Below, one piece after another: positions 1 through 7,359 of a stretch of DNA of 11,882 nucleotides (the first letter of the stretch is position 1; the number at the start of each line of letters is the position of its first letter). The stretch comes from Acidobacteriota bacterium (GTDB lineage: Bacteria; Acidobacteriota; Vicinamibacteria; Vicinamibacterales; UBA8438): assembly GCA_012963185.1 (NCBI GenBank), contig DTWD01000469.1:1-11882 (forward strand), given 5' to 3'. The notes under the pieces are model-generated. The model searched no databases, was not told the origin of the DNA, and worked only from the letters and a program-made list of their open reading frames with translations. Both the position numbers and the translations under genes were made by a program.

Positions 1-198
1 GATTTATCCGCGTTGGCCCCTGACAACATGGAATTTTCAGGGGTGATTATTGATCCGTATGTGTACCCCCTCTTTCGTGGTGTTCGTTTGGCGCAGGTGT
101 TTGCATTTATTTTATTTATTGGAGCAGTCGCGTCCATTTATCCGGCAATCCGCGCTGCCACGATCAATACCGTTGAAGCCATGAAGTTTGACCGATGA
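1..198 (+). CDS. ABC transporter permease, FtsX/MacB-like (3' end only)
   Basis: Only the last 65 codons are present; the frame is open from base 1, so the 5' part lies outside the window. What remains contains one hydrophobic membrane segment (around [20 protein letters not shown]) followed by a short basic tail, '[15 protein letters not shown]'. This ending is characteristic of MacB/LolC/LolE-type permeases, whose last transmembrane helix runs into a 'YPA-x-RAA-x-x-x-P-x-EAL' tail. The protein would sit in the inner membrane and couple ATP hydrolysis to movement of a lipoprotein, lipid, peptide or drug on the periplasmic side. Its stop codon overlaps the start of the next gene by four bases (ATGA, 195-198), so the ATPase is surely its partner. 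The substrate cannot be read from this fragment. Confidence 0.85.
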   Translation, partial: DLSALAPDNMEFSGVIIDPYVYPLFRGVRLAQVFAFILFIGAVASIYPAIRAATINTVEAMKFDR

Positions 199-896
199 CT
201 GATATTGATATTCCTGCGGTCCGCACGAATCGTGTGTGGAAGATCTTCGAACAGGAGGCCGAAGTGGTTACGGCAGTGCGTGATGTCAGCCTGACGATTG
301 CGCGAGGTGAATTCACGGCACTTGCTGGGCCATCCGGTTCTGGGAAAACGACCCTGCTGAATGTGATTGGCGGATTAACCCGGCCGACGCGTGGTCAGGT
401 GAGTGTGGCCGGACGGGATATCAGTGAAATGTCTAACCAGGAACTGGCGCGCTTACGTCTCGAAGAAATCGGCTTTGTATTTCAGGCGTATAACTTATTG
501 CCGGTTCTCACCGCGCTTGAAAACGCTGAATTTCCGATGTTGTTACAGGGTGTTGATACAGAGGAACGGCGCGCTCGTGTGCAGGAATTATTCCATCGGA
601 CAGGGATGGAAGGATTGGAGGACCGGCGGCCCGGGAAGTTATCCGGTGGTCAGCAACAGCGGATCGCGGTTGTTCGCGCGGTCGCCAGCAAGCCTGCTCT
701 TGTTTTGGCCGATGAACCGACCGCCAATCTTGATTCGGTTTCGAGTGAAGCGTTGCTGGACATGATGGCTGAGTTGAATCGTGATTTAGGCGTTACGTTC
801 GTGTTCGCGACGCACGATGAACATGTTATGGAGCGGTCACGCCGGCTCGTGCGGATGGTCGACGGTGGGATCGCGTCCGACGAGATTCAGGAGTGA
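195..896 (+). CDS. ABC transporter ATP-binding protein, LolD/MacB type
   Basis: A 233-residue cytoplasmic ATPase of the usual length for the LolD/MacB family. All nucleotide-binding motifs are visible in order: Walker A GPSGSGKT (residues 45-52), Q-loop glutamine in FVFQ (Q97), signature LSGGQQQR (149-156), Walker B LVLADEP with catalytic E174, D-loop ANLD (177-180), and the switch histidine in ATHD (H207). None is degraded, so the enzyme should be active. The ATG start overlaps the permease stop (ATGA) and its own stop overlaps the next start (GTGA), which implies translational coupling across all three genes. It should power the permease encoded immediately upstream. LolD, MacB and other FtsX-linked ATPases cannot be separated by sequence reading alone, so no gene symbol is given. 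Confidence 0.95.
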   Translation: MTDIDIPAVRTNRVWKIFEQEAEVVTAVRDVSLTIARGEFTALAGPSGSGKTTLLNVIGGLTRPTRGQVSVAGRDISEMSNQELARLRLEEIGFVFQAYNLLPVLTALENAEFPMLLQGVDTEERRARVQELFHRTGMEGLEDRRPGKLSGGQQQRIAVVRAVASKPALVLADEPTANLDSVSSEALLDMMAELNRDLGVTFVFATHDEHVMERSRRLVRMVDGGIASDEIQE

Positions 897-2092
897 CTCA
901 CTGGTGTCGCGTCTTTGCGGCTGAGGTCATGCTGGGCATGGCGTGTGTTGCGTTGACACCGATAGTTGCCTCTGCGCAGTCAGACTGGCTCGCAGGTTAT
1001 CTGCAGACGGTACCGCTTTTTTCCGGCGCAACGGATGTTACCGAGAGCAATGTTGGTGATTTTAGCCGTTTTCGTCTCACCGCCCAACCGGTGTTCGGGC
1101 CGTTCTCGGTCGAAGTGGCCTATGAACACGGGTTGAACATACGGCGTCGCGGGACGACGGATGGTTTGGGTCTTGGTGCTGTGCCGAGTGGCGGGGAGTG
1201 GTTTGATCTGCAGTGGACTGTGCAGGATCAGCAGCACGTCCGGTGGGCGCACCGGTTCGATCGCTTCCATGTTGCATGGACGCCGATGGAAACCGTTGAC
1301 TTGCGAGTGGGTCGGCAGGCCGTATCCTGGGGGACCACACTGTTTCTCACACCCGCCGACCCGTTCTTGCCGTTCAGTCCGACGGACCCGTTCCGTCTGT
1401 ATCGCGGTGGTGTTGATGCTGGGCGTATCCGGTTGTCGCCGAGTCCGTTGAGTGAGATTGATCTCGTTATTCGTCCAACGCGGACTGCTCTTGGCGAAGA
1501 AATGACCGCGCTCGGACGCGGACTTGCGGTGTGGAAGAACTGGGAATGGTCTGCCTGGGGCGGGACGTTGTACGGCGATACGACTGGCGCGGTCGGTGTT
1601 GCCGGTTCGATGGGGCCGTGGGCTATACGTGGTGAAGGCGTCGTGCGTGAGATTCGAGACACGGTGGTGTTTCGTGGCAGTTTCGGGTTGGATCGGGCTT
1701 GGCAAGTTCGTGGCCGAGACCTTTTTTTCCTCGTTGAGTATCAACGCGACAACATGGCTGCGGCTGGTGCCGATGAATACCTCGCCCTTTTACAATCAGC
1801 TCCGTTTCAACGTGGAGAATATCAGGTGTTGGGACGAGACGAAGTTGCGCTGCAAGGGTCGTATCAGGTGCATCCCCTTTTGAGTGTGGCTGGGTTTGGT
1901 CTCTGGAATGCAAACGATGGTAGTGTGTTGTTGTCACCAAATCTGTCTTTGTCCGCTGGTAATGAGACTACGGTGAGTGGCGGTGTGTACTTTGGATTCG
2001 GAGCGAGTGATGTCACTCTCGCACGACCGCTTTCGTCTGAGTACGGTCTTTCGGGTGTCACCGGTTACGTCTCGGTGAGTTGGTTCTTCTAG
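893..2092 (+). CDS. Predicted outer-membrane beta-barrel protein coupled to the ABC transporter
   Basis: The 399-residue product begins with a Sec signal peptide: a basic residue near the start (R6), a hydrophobic stretch, and a likely cut after VASA at residue 28. The rest has many alternating polar/aromatic stretches and ends in 'VSVSWFF'. A terminal aromatic strand of this kind is the usual recognition signal for BAM-assembled barrels. A segment at 138-148 (VGRQAVSWGT) followed by DPFLPFSPTDPFR (156-168) resembles the 'GRQ-x-x-x-WG ... D-x-F-x-PF' motif of several porin-like families. The GTG start is preferred because it overlaps the ATPase stop and because the next in-frame ATG (929) would lose the basic n-region. 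An AGGAG at 889-893 overlaps the start itself, so initiation probably depends on coupling. Likely role: the outer-membrane part of the transport system. I cannot name the family. Confidence 0.75.
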   Translation: MTHWCRVFAAEVMLGMACVALTPIVASAQSDWLAGYLQTVPLFSGATDVTESNVGDFSRFRLTAQPVFGPFSVEVAYEHGLNIRRRGTTDGLGLGAVPSGGEWFDLQWTVQDQQHVRWAHRFDRFHVAWTPMETVDLRVGRQAVSWGTTLFLTPADPFLPFSPTDPFRLYRGGVDAGRIRLSPSPLSEIDLVIRPTRTALGEEMTALGRGLAVWKNWEWSAWGGTLYGDTTGAVGVAGSMGPWAIRGEGVVREIRDTVVFRGSFGLDRAWQVRGRDLFFLVEYQRDNMAAAGADEYLALLQSAPFQRGEYQVLGRDEVALQGSYQVHPLLSVAGFGLWNANDGSVLLSPNLSLSAGNETTVSGGVYFGFGASDVTLARPLSSEYGLSGVTGYVSVSWFF

Positions 2093-2306
2093 AAAGTGAC
2101 CCGATGAAGAGGTCTAGGAATCGACCAAGTCCTGGCTGATTTGCGCGTATGTGCGACCTGACTTTCCGTGACCTTGAGCGCTTGTGTTGCACGTAGATGG
2201 TTCCGGGTTCATGATTAGCAGGGTCCGTGGCGTTTAGGCTGACGGCGTAGCCGTGGGACCGGCCTTGCGCGGACAATGCGATTTCTTTCAGGTGGAGGAT
2301 TGATAG
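2093..2306. other. Intergenic region between the ABC/OMP operon and the secreted-protein gene
   Basis: This 214-base gap holds no convincing gene. It contains a perfect short inverted repeat, ACGGC-GTA-GCCGT (2242-2254), nested inside a GGTCC (2222-2226) / GGACC (2256-2260) pair, so the RNA could fold into a two-tier hairpin. No T-run follows, so it is not a standard intrinsic terminator. A very weak sigma70-like pair, TTGCAC (2187-2192) and CATGAT (2210-2215) with 17 bases between, could be a promoter, but the match is too poor to rely on. The region most likely carries the end of one transcript and the promoter of the next. Confidence 0.4.
2291..2298 (+). promoter_or_regulatory. Ribosome binding site of the 2307 gene
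   Basis: GGTGGAGG lies 8 bases before the ATG at 2307. It is a strong Shine-Dalgarno match at good spacing and fixes that start. Confidence 0.75.
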
Positions 2307-3299
2307 ATGCAGCGACACGTTTTTAATCTGACGATAAGTGCGACCTTGGCAGTTGCCCTGATGTGTATTCCGGCTCACGGGTATTCCCAAACATCCGGGA
2401 ATAGTTGGTCCCCTCCGATGACTGCTTATGGGCAGCCAGATATCCAGGGAGTGTGGACCAATTTTGATCCCACGCCGTTTGAAGCGCCGAATGATATTGA
2501 CATTGAGCGTTTAGGACCACTCGCAGATTGGTTTCCTGGTAGCAATCAACCGCAGCGGCCTCCTGAGAATCCAGACCCCGATGCTCGTGCACAAGGCCCC
2601 CAAGGGCCATGGGGCGATGGACCAGGAGATGCCTTGCGGAACGAACGTCGCCAGTCGATGGTCGTTGACCCACCGAATGGTCGTGTGCCTCTGCGCGAGT
2701 CTGCGATCGCTGCGCGGAATGCTAACCTTGTGAATCTGACAGATGGATGGTTGGAGCACACTCCATGGGAACGATGTATTACCCGAGGAATCCCAGGCGG
2801 TATGTTTCCTGGTGGCTACGGTGCGGGGTATCAGATTTTGCAGACGCCAGGGTATGTGGTGATCTTTTACGAAATGATTCACGAAGCGCGGGTTATTCCT
2901 CTGGATGACAGGCCGCCATTATCAGAGAGCATCCGATTGTGGAACGGGAATCCACGGGGGCACTGGGAAGGCACCACATTAGTCGTTGAAACGGCTAACT
3001 ACAACGATCAAGGCACGATCGGCACGAACATTGCCAGTCGTGGCGTTCGTGGAATTAAACAGAGCGAAGCGCTCACGATTGTTGAGCGGTTTTCATTTGT
3101 TGATGCAGATACGCTGCACTATGAGGTCGCGATTGATGACCCGGAACCGTTTGCGGCTCCGTGGAAGGTCGCGATGCCGCTGAATCGTGATTCGACCTAC
3201 CAGATTTTTGAGTATGCGTGTCACGAGGGTAATTACGGGCTTGAGAATAGTTTGCGTGCCGGTCGCGCGGAAGATCGTGAGTCTGGTGCTGGGCAATAG
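2307..3299 (+). CDS. Secreted protein of an uncharacterised 'PD-x-QG-x-W' family
   Basis: The 330-residue product starts with a Sec signal peptide (residues 1 to about 25, cut near PAHG). The mature part opens with YGQPDIQGVWTN (41-52), followed by a proline-rich stretch (about 73-108). Conserved-looking blocks are DPPNGR (121-126), WERC-x-x-RGIP (154-163), EMIHEARVI (189-197), RGHWEG (217-222), VERF (259-262) and FEYACHEGNYG (301-311). The incomplete gene at 10928-11882 has matching blocks in the same order, so the two are paralogs. The mature protein has only two cysteines (C157 and C305). I recognise the type as common in Acidobacteriota and related metagenome genomes, but know of no assigned function. 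It probably acts in the periplasm or outside the cell. A strong ribosome binding site supports the start. It may share a transcript with the cytochrome gene downstream, though about 190 bases separate them. Confidence 0.85.
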   Translation: MQRHVFNLTISATLAVALMCIPAHGYSQTSGNSWSPPMTAYGQPDIQGVWTNFDPTPFEAPNDIDIERLGPLADWFPGSNQPQRPPENPDPDARAQGPQGPWGDGPGDALRNERRQSMVVDPPNGRVPLRESAIAARNANLVNLTDGWLEHTPWERCITRGIPGGMFPGGYGAGYQILQTPGYVVIFYEMIHEARVIPLDDRPPLSESIRLWNGNPRGHWEGTTLVVETANYNDQGTIGTNIASRGVRGIKQSEALTIVERFSFVDADTLHYEVAIDDPEPFAAPWKVAMPLNRDSTYQIFEYACHEGNYGLENSLRAGRAEDRESGAGQ

Positions 3300-3312
3300 C
3301 TCCTCGGGGAGC
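3299..3312 (+). other. Short hairpin just after the stop codon
   Basis: GCTCC-TCGG-GGAGC is a perfect 5-base stem with a 4-base loop, beginning at the last base of the TAG stop of the 2307 gene. No T-run follows, so it is at best a weak terminator or an RNA 3'-end stabiliser, perhaps limiting read-through into the cytochrome gene. Confidence 0.35.
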
Positions 3313-3473
3313 ACCGTCGCCAGTCTGAGTCACGGGCGACCAATCGCAATGACGACGGTTCTTCACAGGTGTACGAGCCTCGTGTCACAAAGGTTTACGG
3401 CACTGGTCACGTCTGAAGTGTGTGCCGGGCCGTGAAGTACAAGCGTTGGAGGTTAAGACCACATCACGCTAGC

Positions 3474-3479
3474 AGGAAG
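3474..3479 (+). promoter_or_regulatory. Ribosome binding site deciding the start of the PSD/DUF1592 gene
   Basis: AGGAAG lies 11 bases before a GTG at 3491. The other in-frame GTG at 3479 overlaps this site and so would have no usable one. An in-frame TAG at 3470-3472 rules out any earlier start. A stronger GGAGG at 3448-3452 has no start codon at normal distance. Confidence 0.5.
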
Positions 3480-3490
3480 TGATTAACACA

Positions 3491-5992
3491 GTGACTAGGA
3501 AGATATCGTCGCTCTCGATTGTTAGCGGGTTTTTCGCTGTACTGATTGCCGTGACCGGAGCGGTCAAGCTCGCGAATCAGCCGGTGATGGCGCGTCAGGT
3601 GACGCCGGTAGTTGCGATGGAACCGGATGCCATGCTACAGCGTTACTGTATCGGCTGTCACAATACGCGCTTACGAACAGCGGGTCTTGCACTCGATGAA
3701 CTCGATGCGGCCAACGTGCACGCGGACGCCGAAATTTGGGAAAAAGTTGTTCAGAAATTACGAGCTGGTTCGATGCCGCCGCCTGGGCGTTTTCGCCCGG
3801 ATGCGGATACGTATCGCGCGGTCGCGGTATCGATAGAGGACAAGCTTGATCGTGCGTGGTCAGATGATCCATATCCAGGTCGTATTGGTGCGGTCCACCG
3901 TCTTAACCGCACTGAGTATCGAAATGCCATCCGTGATTTGTTCGATCTCGATGTCGATGTGGAATCACTGCTACCTGGAGATGAGACTGCTGATGGGAGT
4001 TTTGACAATTTTGCAGACGTGTTGAGCTTTTCGACATCGCATCTTGAGCGGTACCTTTCGGTGGCGAGGCAGGTGACGCGACAGGCGGTTGGACTACTGC
4101 CGATCACCGCGAGCGTTGACACGTTTGAGGTGCCATTGCATATCGTGCAAGATGCGAGACAGGACGAATCGCTTCCACTCGGTTCGCGAGGTGGCATCGC
4201 GATTCCGTATCACTTCCCCGTTGATGGGAACTATGAAGTGACCGTTCGGCTTCGTCGCCAGTATCAGGATTACCTAATGGGGATGGGGTGGGCGCAGTGG
4301 CTCGATATTCGAGTGGATGGTGAGCTCGTGGAGCGCTTTGTGGTTGGTGGTTCAGCTCCTGGTGTGCCGGCTGCAGCCAGTTATGCGGGGGATGGTGAGC
4401 CAGGGTTTGCTGGTGACCCGGCGTGGGAAACCTTCATGCAGTTAACTGGTGATGATGGTTTGGTCGTGCGGGTACCCGTGGCGGCTGGGCCGCATGTTAT
4501 TGGTGTGAGTTTTGTCCGGCAGCAATGGGAGCCAGAGGGATTGTGGCAACCGCAGCAACGAGGTCGTGTACTCACTAACGATCAAATCTATATGGGGAAT
4601 GCGGCGGTGGCCGCGGTGGATATCGGCGGTCCATTCTCGGCGCGCGAAAATGCACGGGATACACCAAGTCGGCGTGCCATCTACGTATGCGAACCGCCGA
4701 GTACGGAGGCAGTGGCTGAGCGAAGTTGCGCGAGTGAAATTATTCGTACCGTGGCGAGGCGTGCGTTTCGTCGACCGGTAACGTCGGATGAAATTGAGTC
4801 GTTACTGACCTTCTTTGATGAGGGACATCGTGATGGACAGAGCTTTGACAGTGGGGTCCAGTTTGCCCTGGAACGCATTCTTGTTGATCCAGATTTCCTA
4901 TTGCGCGTCTACCGCGATCCGGTTGATGCCGAGTCAGGTCAGTCCCCGTACGAGTTAAGCGACATTGAGCTTGCTTCGCGGCTGTCTTTCTTTTTATGGA
5001 GCAGTATTCCGGATGAGCGGTTGCTCGCCGTAGCCGAGCGTGGTGAATTGAGTAATCCTGCGACTCTAGAGGCTGAGGCGACGCGTTTGCTGGCCGACCC
5101 ACGGGCGACGCATGCTCTTGTAAATGATTTCGCAGCCCAATGGCTCAATCTTCGTCGGGTTAGGGAGGTTGTTGTGGACCCCCGTCAGTACCCAACGTAC
5201 GACGAGACCCTTCTTGAAGCATTTATTGAAGAGGTGGAACGTTTTGTTGCGAGCACCATTACGGAAGATCAGAGCGTTCGTGCGCTGCTGGATGCCGACT
5301 ATACCTTCGTCAATGAACGGCTCGCGCGACATTATGGTATCGAGGGCGTATACGGGAGTCGTTTTCGGCGCGTGGCGATCGATCAATCAGACCAGCGAGG
5401 AGGATTGTTGTCAGCCGGCGCTCTTTTGGCAACCACGTCATATCCTGACCGGACCTCACCCGTCTTGCGTGGCAAGTGGCTCGTTGACAACATCTTTGGA
5501 TGGACCGTTCCGCCTCCGCCGCCCGGAGTTGATACCACGCTGGAAACGACCCCTGGAACGCAACCGGACAGCATTCGTGAACGGTTGGCCCGGCACCGCG
5601 AGAATCCGTCATGTGCTAGCTGTCATTCTGTAATCGATCCACTCGGATTTGCCTTGGAGAATTTTGACGTTATCGGCGGGTGGCGTACTGAGGACGAACA
5701 GGGTCGGCCTGTTGATTCAACTGGAACGACACTGGCGGGCGAAACGGTTGCTGGATTAAGTGGATTACGTGCTTTGTTACTGGATGATCCCGAACGATTT
5801 CCTCGAACGGTGGTTGAAAAATTACTTGCGTATGCGCTTGGTCGAAGATTGGAATATTATGACCGACCAACTGTCCGCCAGATTGTACGGGATGCGGCAG
5901 TTACCGATTATCGGTGGTCTTCGATTATCCTAGGCATAATCCGTAGCCCGGCTTTTACCAGCCGAGCATCGGCGGCGGGTATTGCGAACTAG
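3491..5992 (+). CDS. PSD/DUF1592-type exported cytochrome c protein with two heme sites
   Basis: An 833-residue protein (837 if the GTG at 3479 is used). A basic N-terminus and hydrophobic stretch form a signal peptide or anchor (to about residue 35). Then follow a cytochrome c-like domain with heme motif CIGCH (53-57) and likely axial Met in SMPPPG (M95); a DUF1587/PSD3 block (about 135-195, HRLNRTEYRNAIRDLF); a beta-rich region (about 210-385) like the ligand-binding sandwich often found here; DUF1595/PSD5 (about 413-475, RRAFRRPV); DUF1592/PSD4 (about 487-615, SRLSFFLWSSIPDE); DUF1588/PSCyt3 (about 636-735) with polyproline PPPPPG and a second heme motif CASCH (708-712); and DUF1585/PSD2 at the end. 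The domain set and order are complete for the family. It should act in the periplasm or at the cell surface in electron transfer; the substrate is unknown. The DUF1552 gene begins 34 bases downstream, the usual partner arrangement. Confidence 0.93.
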   Translation: MTRKISSLSIVSGFFAVLIAVTGAVKLANQPVMARQVTPVVAMEPDAMLQRYCIGCHNTRLRTAGLALDELDAANVHADAEIWEKVVQKLRAGSMPPPGRFRPDADTYRAVAVSIEDKLDRAWSDDPYPGRIGAVHRLNRTEYRNAIRDLFDLDVDVESLLPGDETADGSFDNFADVLSFSTSHLERYLSVARQVTRQAVGLLPITASVDTFEVPLHIVQDARQDESLPLGSRGGIAIPYHFPVDGNYEVTVRLRRQYQDYLMGMGWAQWLDIRVDGELVERFVVGGSAPGVPAAASYAGDGEPGFAGDPAWETFMQLTGDDGLVVRVPVAAGPHVIGVSFVRQQWEPEGLWQPQQRGRVLTNDQIYMGNAAVAAVDIGGPFSARENARDTPSRRAIYVCEPPSTEAVAERSCASEIIRTVARRAFRRPVTSDEIESLLTFFDEGHRDGQSFDSGVQFALERILVDPDFLLRVYRDPVDAESGQSPYELSDIELASRLSFFLWSSIPDERLLAVAERGELSNPATLEAEATRLLADPRATHALVNDFAAQWLNLRRVREVVVDPRQYPTYDETLLEAFIEEVERFVASTITEDQSVRALLDADYTFVNERLARHYGIEGVYGSRFRRVAIDQSDQRGGLLSAGALLATTSYPDRTSPVLRGKWLVDNIFGWTVPPPPPGVDTTLETTPGTQPDSIRERLARHRENPSCASCHSVIDPLGFALENFDVIGGWRTEDEQGRPVDSTGTTLAGETVAGLSGLRALLLDDPERFPRTVVEKLLAYALGRRLEYYDRPTVRQIVRDAAVTDYRWSSIILGIIRSPAFTSRASAAGIAN

Positions 5993-6013
5993 TTTAGCGG
6001 ACACTTAGGAACC

Positions 6014-6018
6014 AGGAG
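6014..6018 (+). promoter_or_regulatory. Ribosome binding site of the DUF1552 gene
   Basis: AGGAG sits 8 bases before the first of two adjacent ATG codons (6027 and 6030) and favours 6027. Confidence 0.65.
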
Positions 6019-6026
6019 ACGGTCTG

Positions 6027-7349
6027 ATGATGCTCACGAAATCGTTGCCTCGGCGGACGGTTCTACGAGGACTCGGTGCGACTCTCGCGCTACCGTTTCT
6101 TGATGCCATGGTTCCAGCGGCGCGAGCTGCCGCTAGACCACCGCATCGATTCCAGTCGTTTTACGTTCCGAATGGGATGGCGATGGAATACTGGACGCCG
6201 CCTGATGTCGGGACCAATTTTACGATTACACCTGTGCTTGAGCCGCTCGCTCCGTTTCGTGATCAATTGATCGTGGTGTCGGGATTGAAGGCTAACTGGA
6301 ACTATATTCATGCCGGTGCTTCTGGTTCATTTCTGACAGGCACGACCCGTGGAGGGCGTAATGAAACCGAGATCATTGCGGACGTGTCGGTGGACCAGCT
6401 GCTGGCTCGACACTTTGCCAAGCAGACTCAGGTTGCGTCACTTGAGGTGGCGATGGACCGGCCGAATAATGCGGGTGCCTGTACCGGGAATTTGAGTTGT
6501 GTCTACACGCACACGATTTCATGGAGAAGCCCGACGCAGCCGTTGCCCATGGAGTGGAATCCGCGAGCGGTGTTTGAAAAACTTTTTGGTGACAGTGGGA
6601 GTACGGACCGCAATGTCCGGGAAGCTCGCCGCCGGCAACATCAAAGTTTGCTTGATGCTGTCACTGACAAACTCTTGAATCTGAAGCGTGAACTGGGCCC
6701 ACAGGATCAAATCAAACTTGACGCGTTTACGGAGTCTGTTCGAGATGTGGAGCGTCGCATTGAAATGGCAGAGGCGCAAAACGAACTGGAACTGCCAGAT
6801 TTTCGACAACCACAAGGTGCACCGGCTGTCTTTGAAGATCATTTGGATCTCATGCTGGACTTACAGGTTCTTGCGTTTCAATCAGACCTCACTCGTGTGG
6901 TGTCCTTCATGATTGGCAAGGAACAGAGTGCACGGCCCTATCCACAGATCGGTGTGCCCGAAGCGCATCATCCTCTGTCACATCACAATGATGTACCGGA
7001 GTTGATTGCGCATATGTCAAAGATTAATCGGTATCATGCGGAGCTCTTTTCCAGATATGCGGCCAAGCTTAAAGCGACGCCTGATGGCGACGGTAATCTG
7101 CTTGATCACATGACCATTATGTATGGCTCTGGAATTTCAAATAGTACTCGGCACGCGGGTAATAACCTGCCGATCTTGCTGCTCGGTGGCGGTGCTGGAC
7201 GTCTGCCAAGTGGACGGCATGTGTCATATGAGAACGAACCATCACTTGCGAATTTACTCGTCACGCTGATGGATAAAATGGATCTTCCAGTCGACCGTGT
7301 TGGTGGAAGTACCGGTCAGTTAGTATTGGATTCTCTCGCTGATCTGTAG
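6027..7349 (+). CDS. Tat-exported DUF1552 family protein
   Basis: A 440-residue protein of normal length for the DUF1552 family. The N-terminus is a clear twin-arginine signal: PRRTVLRG (RR at 9-10), a hydrophobic stretch ALPFLDAM, and a cut near AARA (about 34). Tat export means it folds in the cytoplasm first, possibly with a cofactor. The family start FYVPNGMAMEYWTP lies at about 45-58, a His-rich block HHPLSHHND at 314-322, and the late block MYGSGISN (365-372) followed by RHAGNNLPILLLGGG. In related DUF1501-type proteins similar regions form an alkaline-phosphatase-like fold, but I cannot confirm that here. The gene follows the heme protein by 34 bases and precedes the ankyrin gene by 10, so the three are almost surely co-transcribed. 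Biochemical function is not established for this family. Confidence 0.92.
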   Translation: MMLTKSLPRRTVLRGLGATLALPFLDAMVPAARAAARPPHRFQSFYVPNGMAMEYWTPPDVGTNFTITPVLEPLAPFRDQLIVVSGLKANWNYIHAGASGSFLTGTTRGGRNETEIIADVSVDQLLARHFAKQTQVASLEVAMDRPNNAGACTGNLSCVYTHTISWRSPTQPLPMEWNPRAVFEKLFGDSGSTDRNVREARRRQHQSLLDAVTDKLLNLKRELGPQDQIKLDAFTESVRDVERRIEMAEAQNELELPDFRQPQGAPAVFEDHLDLMLDLQVLAFQSDLTRVVSFMIGKEQSARPYPQIGVPEAHHPLSHHNDVPELIAHMSKINRYHAELFSRYAAKLKATPDGDGNLLDHMTIMYGSGISNSTRHAGNNLPILLLGGGAGRLPSGRHVSYENEPSLANLLVTLMDKMDLPVDRVGGSTGQLVLDSLADL

Positions 7350-7359
7350 GGTCATTACG

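Noticed and set aside
980..1744. Long open frame (254 codons) on the minus strand inside the outer-membrane protein gene
   Set aside because: It is antisense to a gene with a signal peptide, coupling to the ATPase and a typical barrel C-terminus. Its own translation is Arg/Pro/Thr-rich with no signal, domain or ribosome binding site.
2222..2260. Nested inverted repeats as an intrinsic terminator or riboswitch
   Set aside because: There is no T-run after the hairpin, the outer stem is only five pairs, and no known riboswitch consensus is visible.
3783..3800. Strong hairpin GGGCG-TTTT-CGCCC
   Set aside because: It lies inside the coding region of the heme protein and encodes the expected PPPGRFRPD segment after the cytochrome Met. 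There is no sign of a terminator role.
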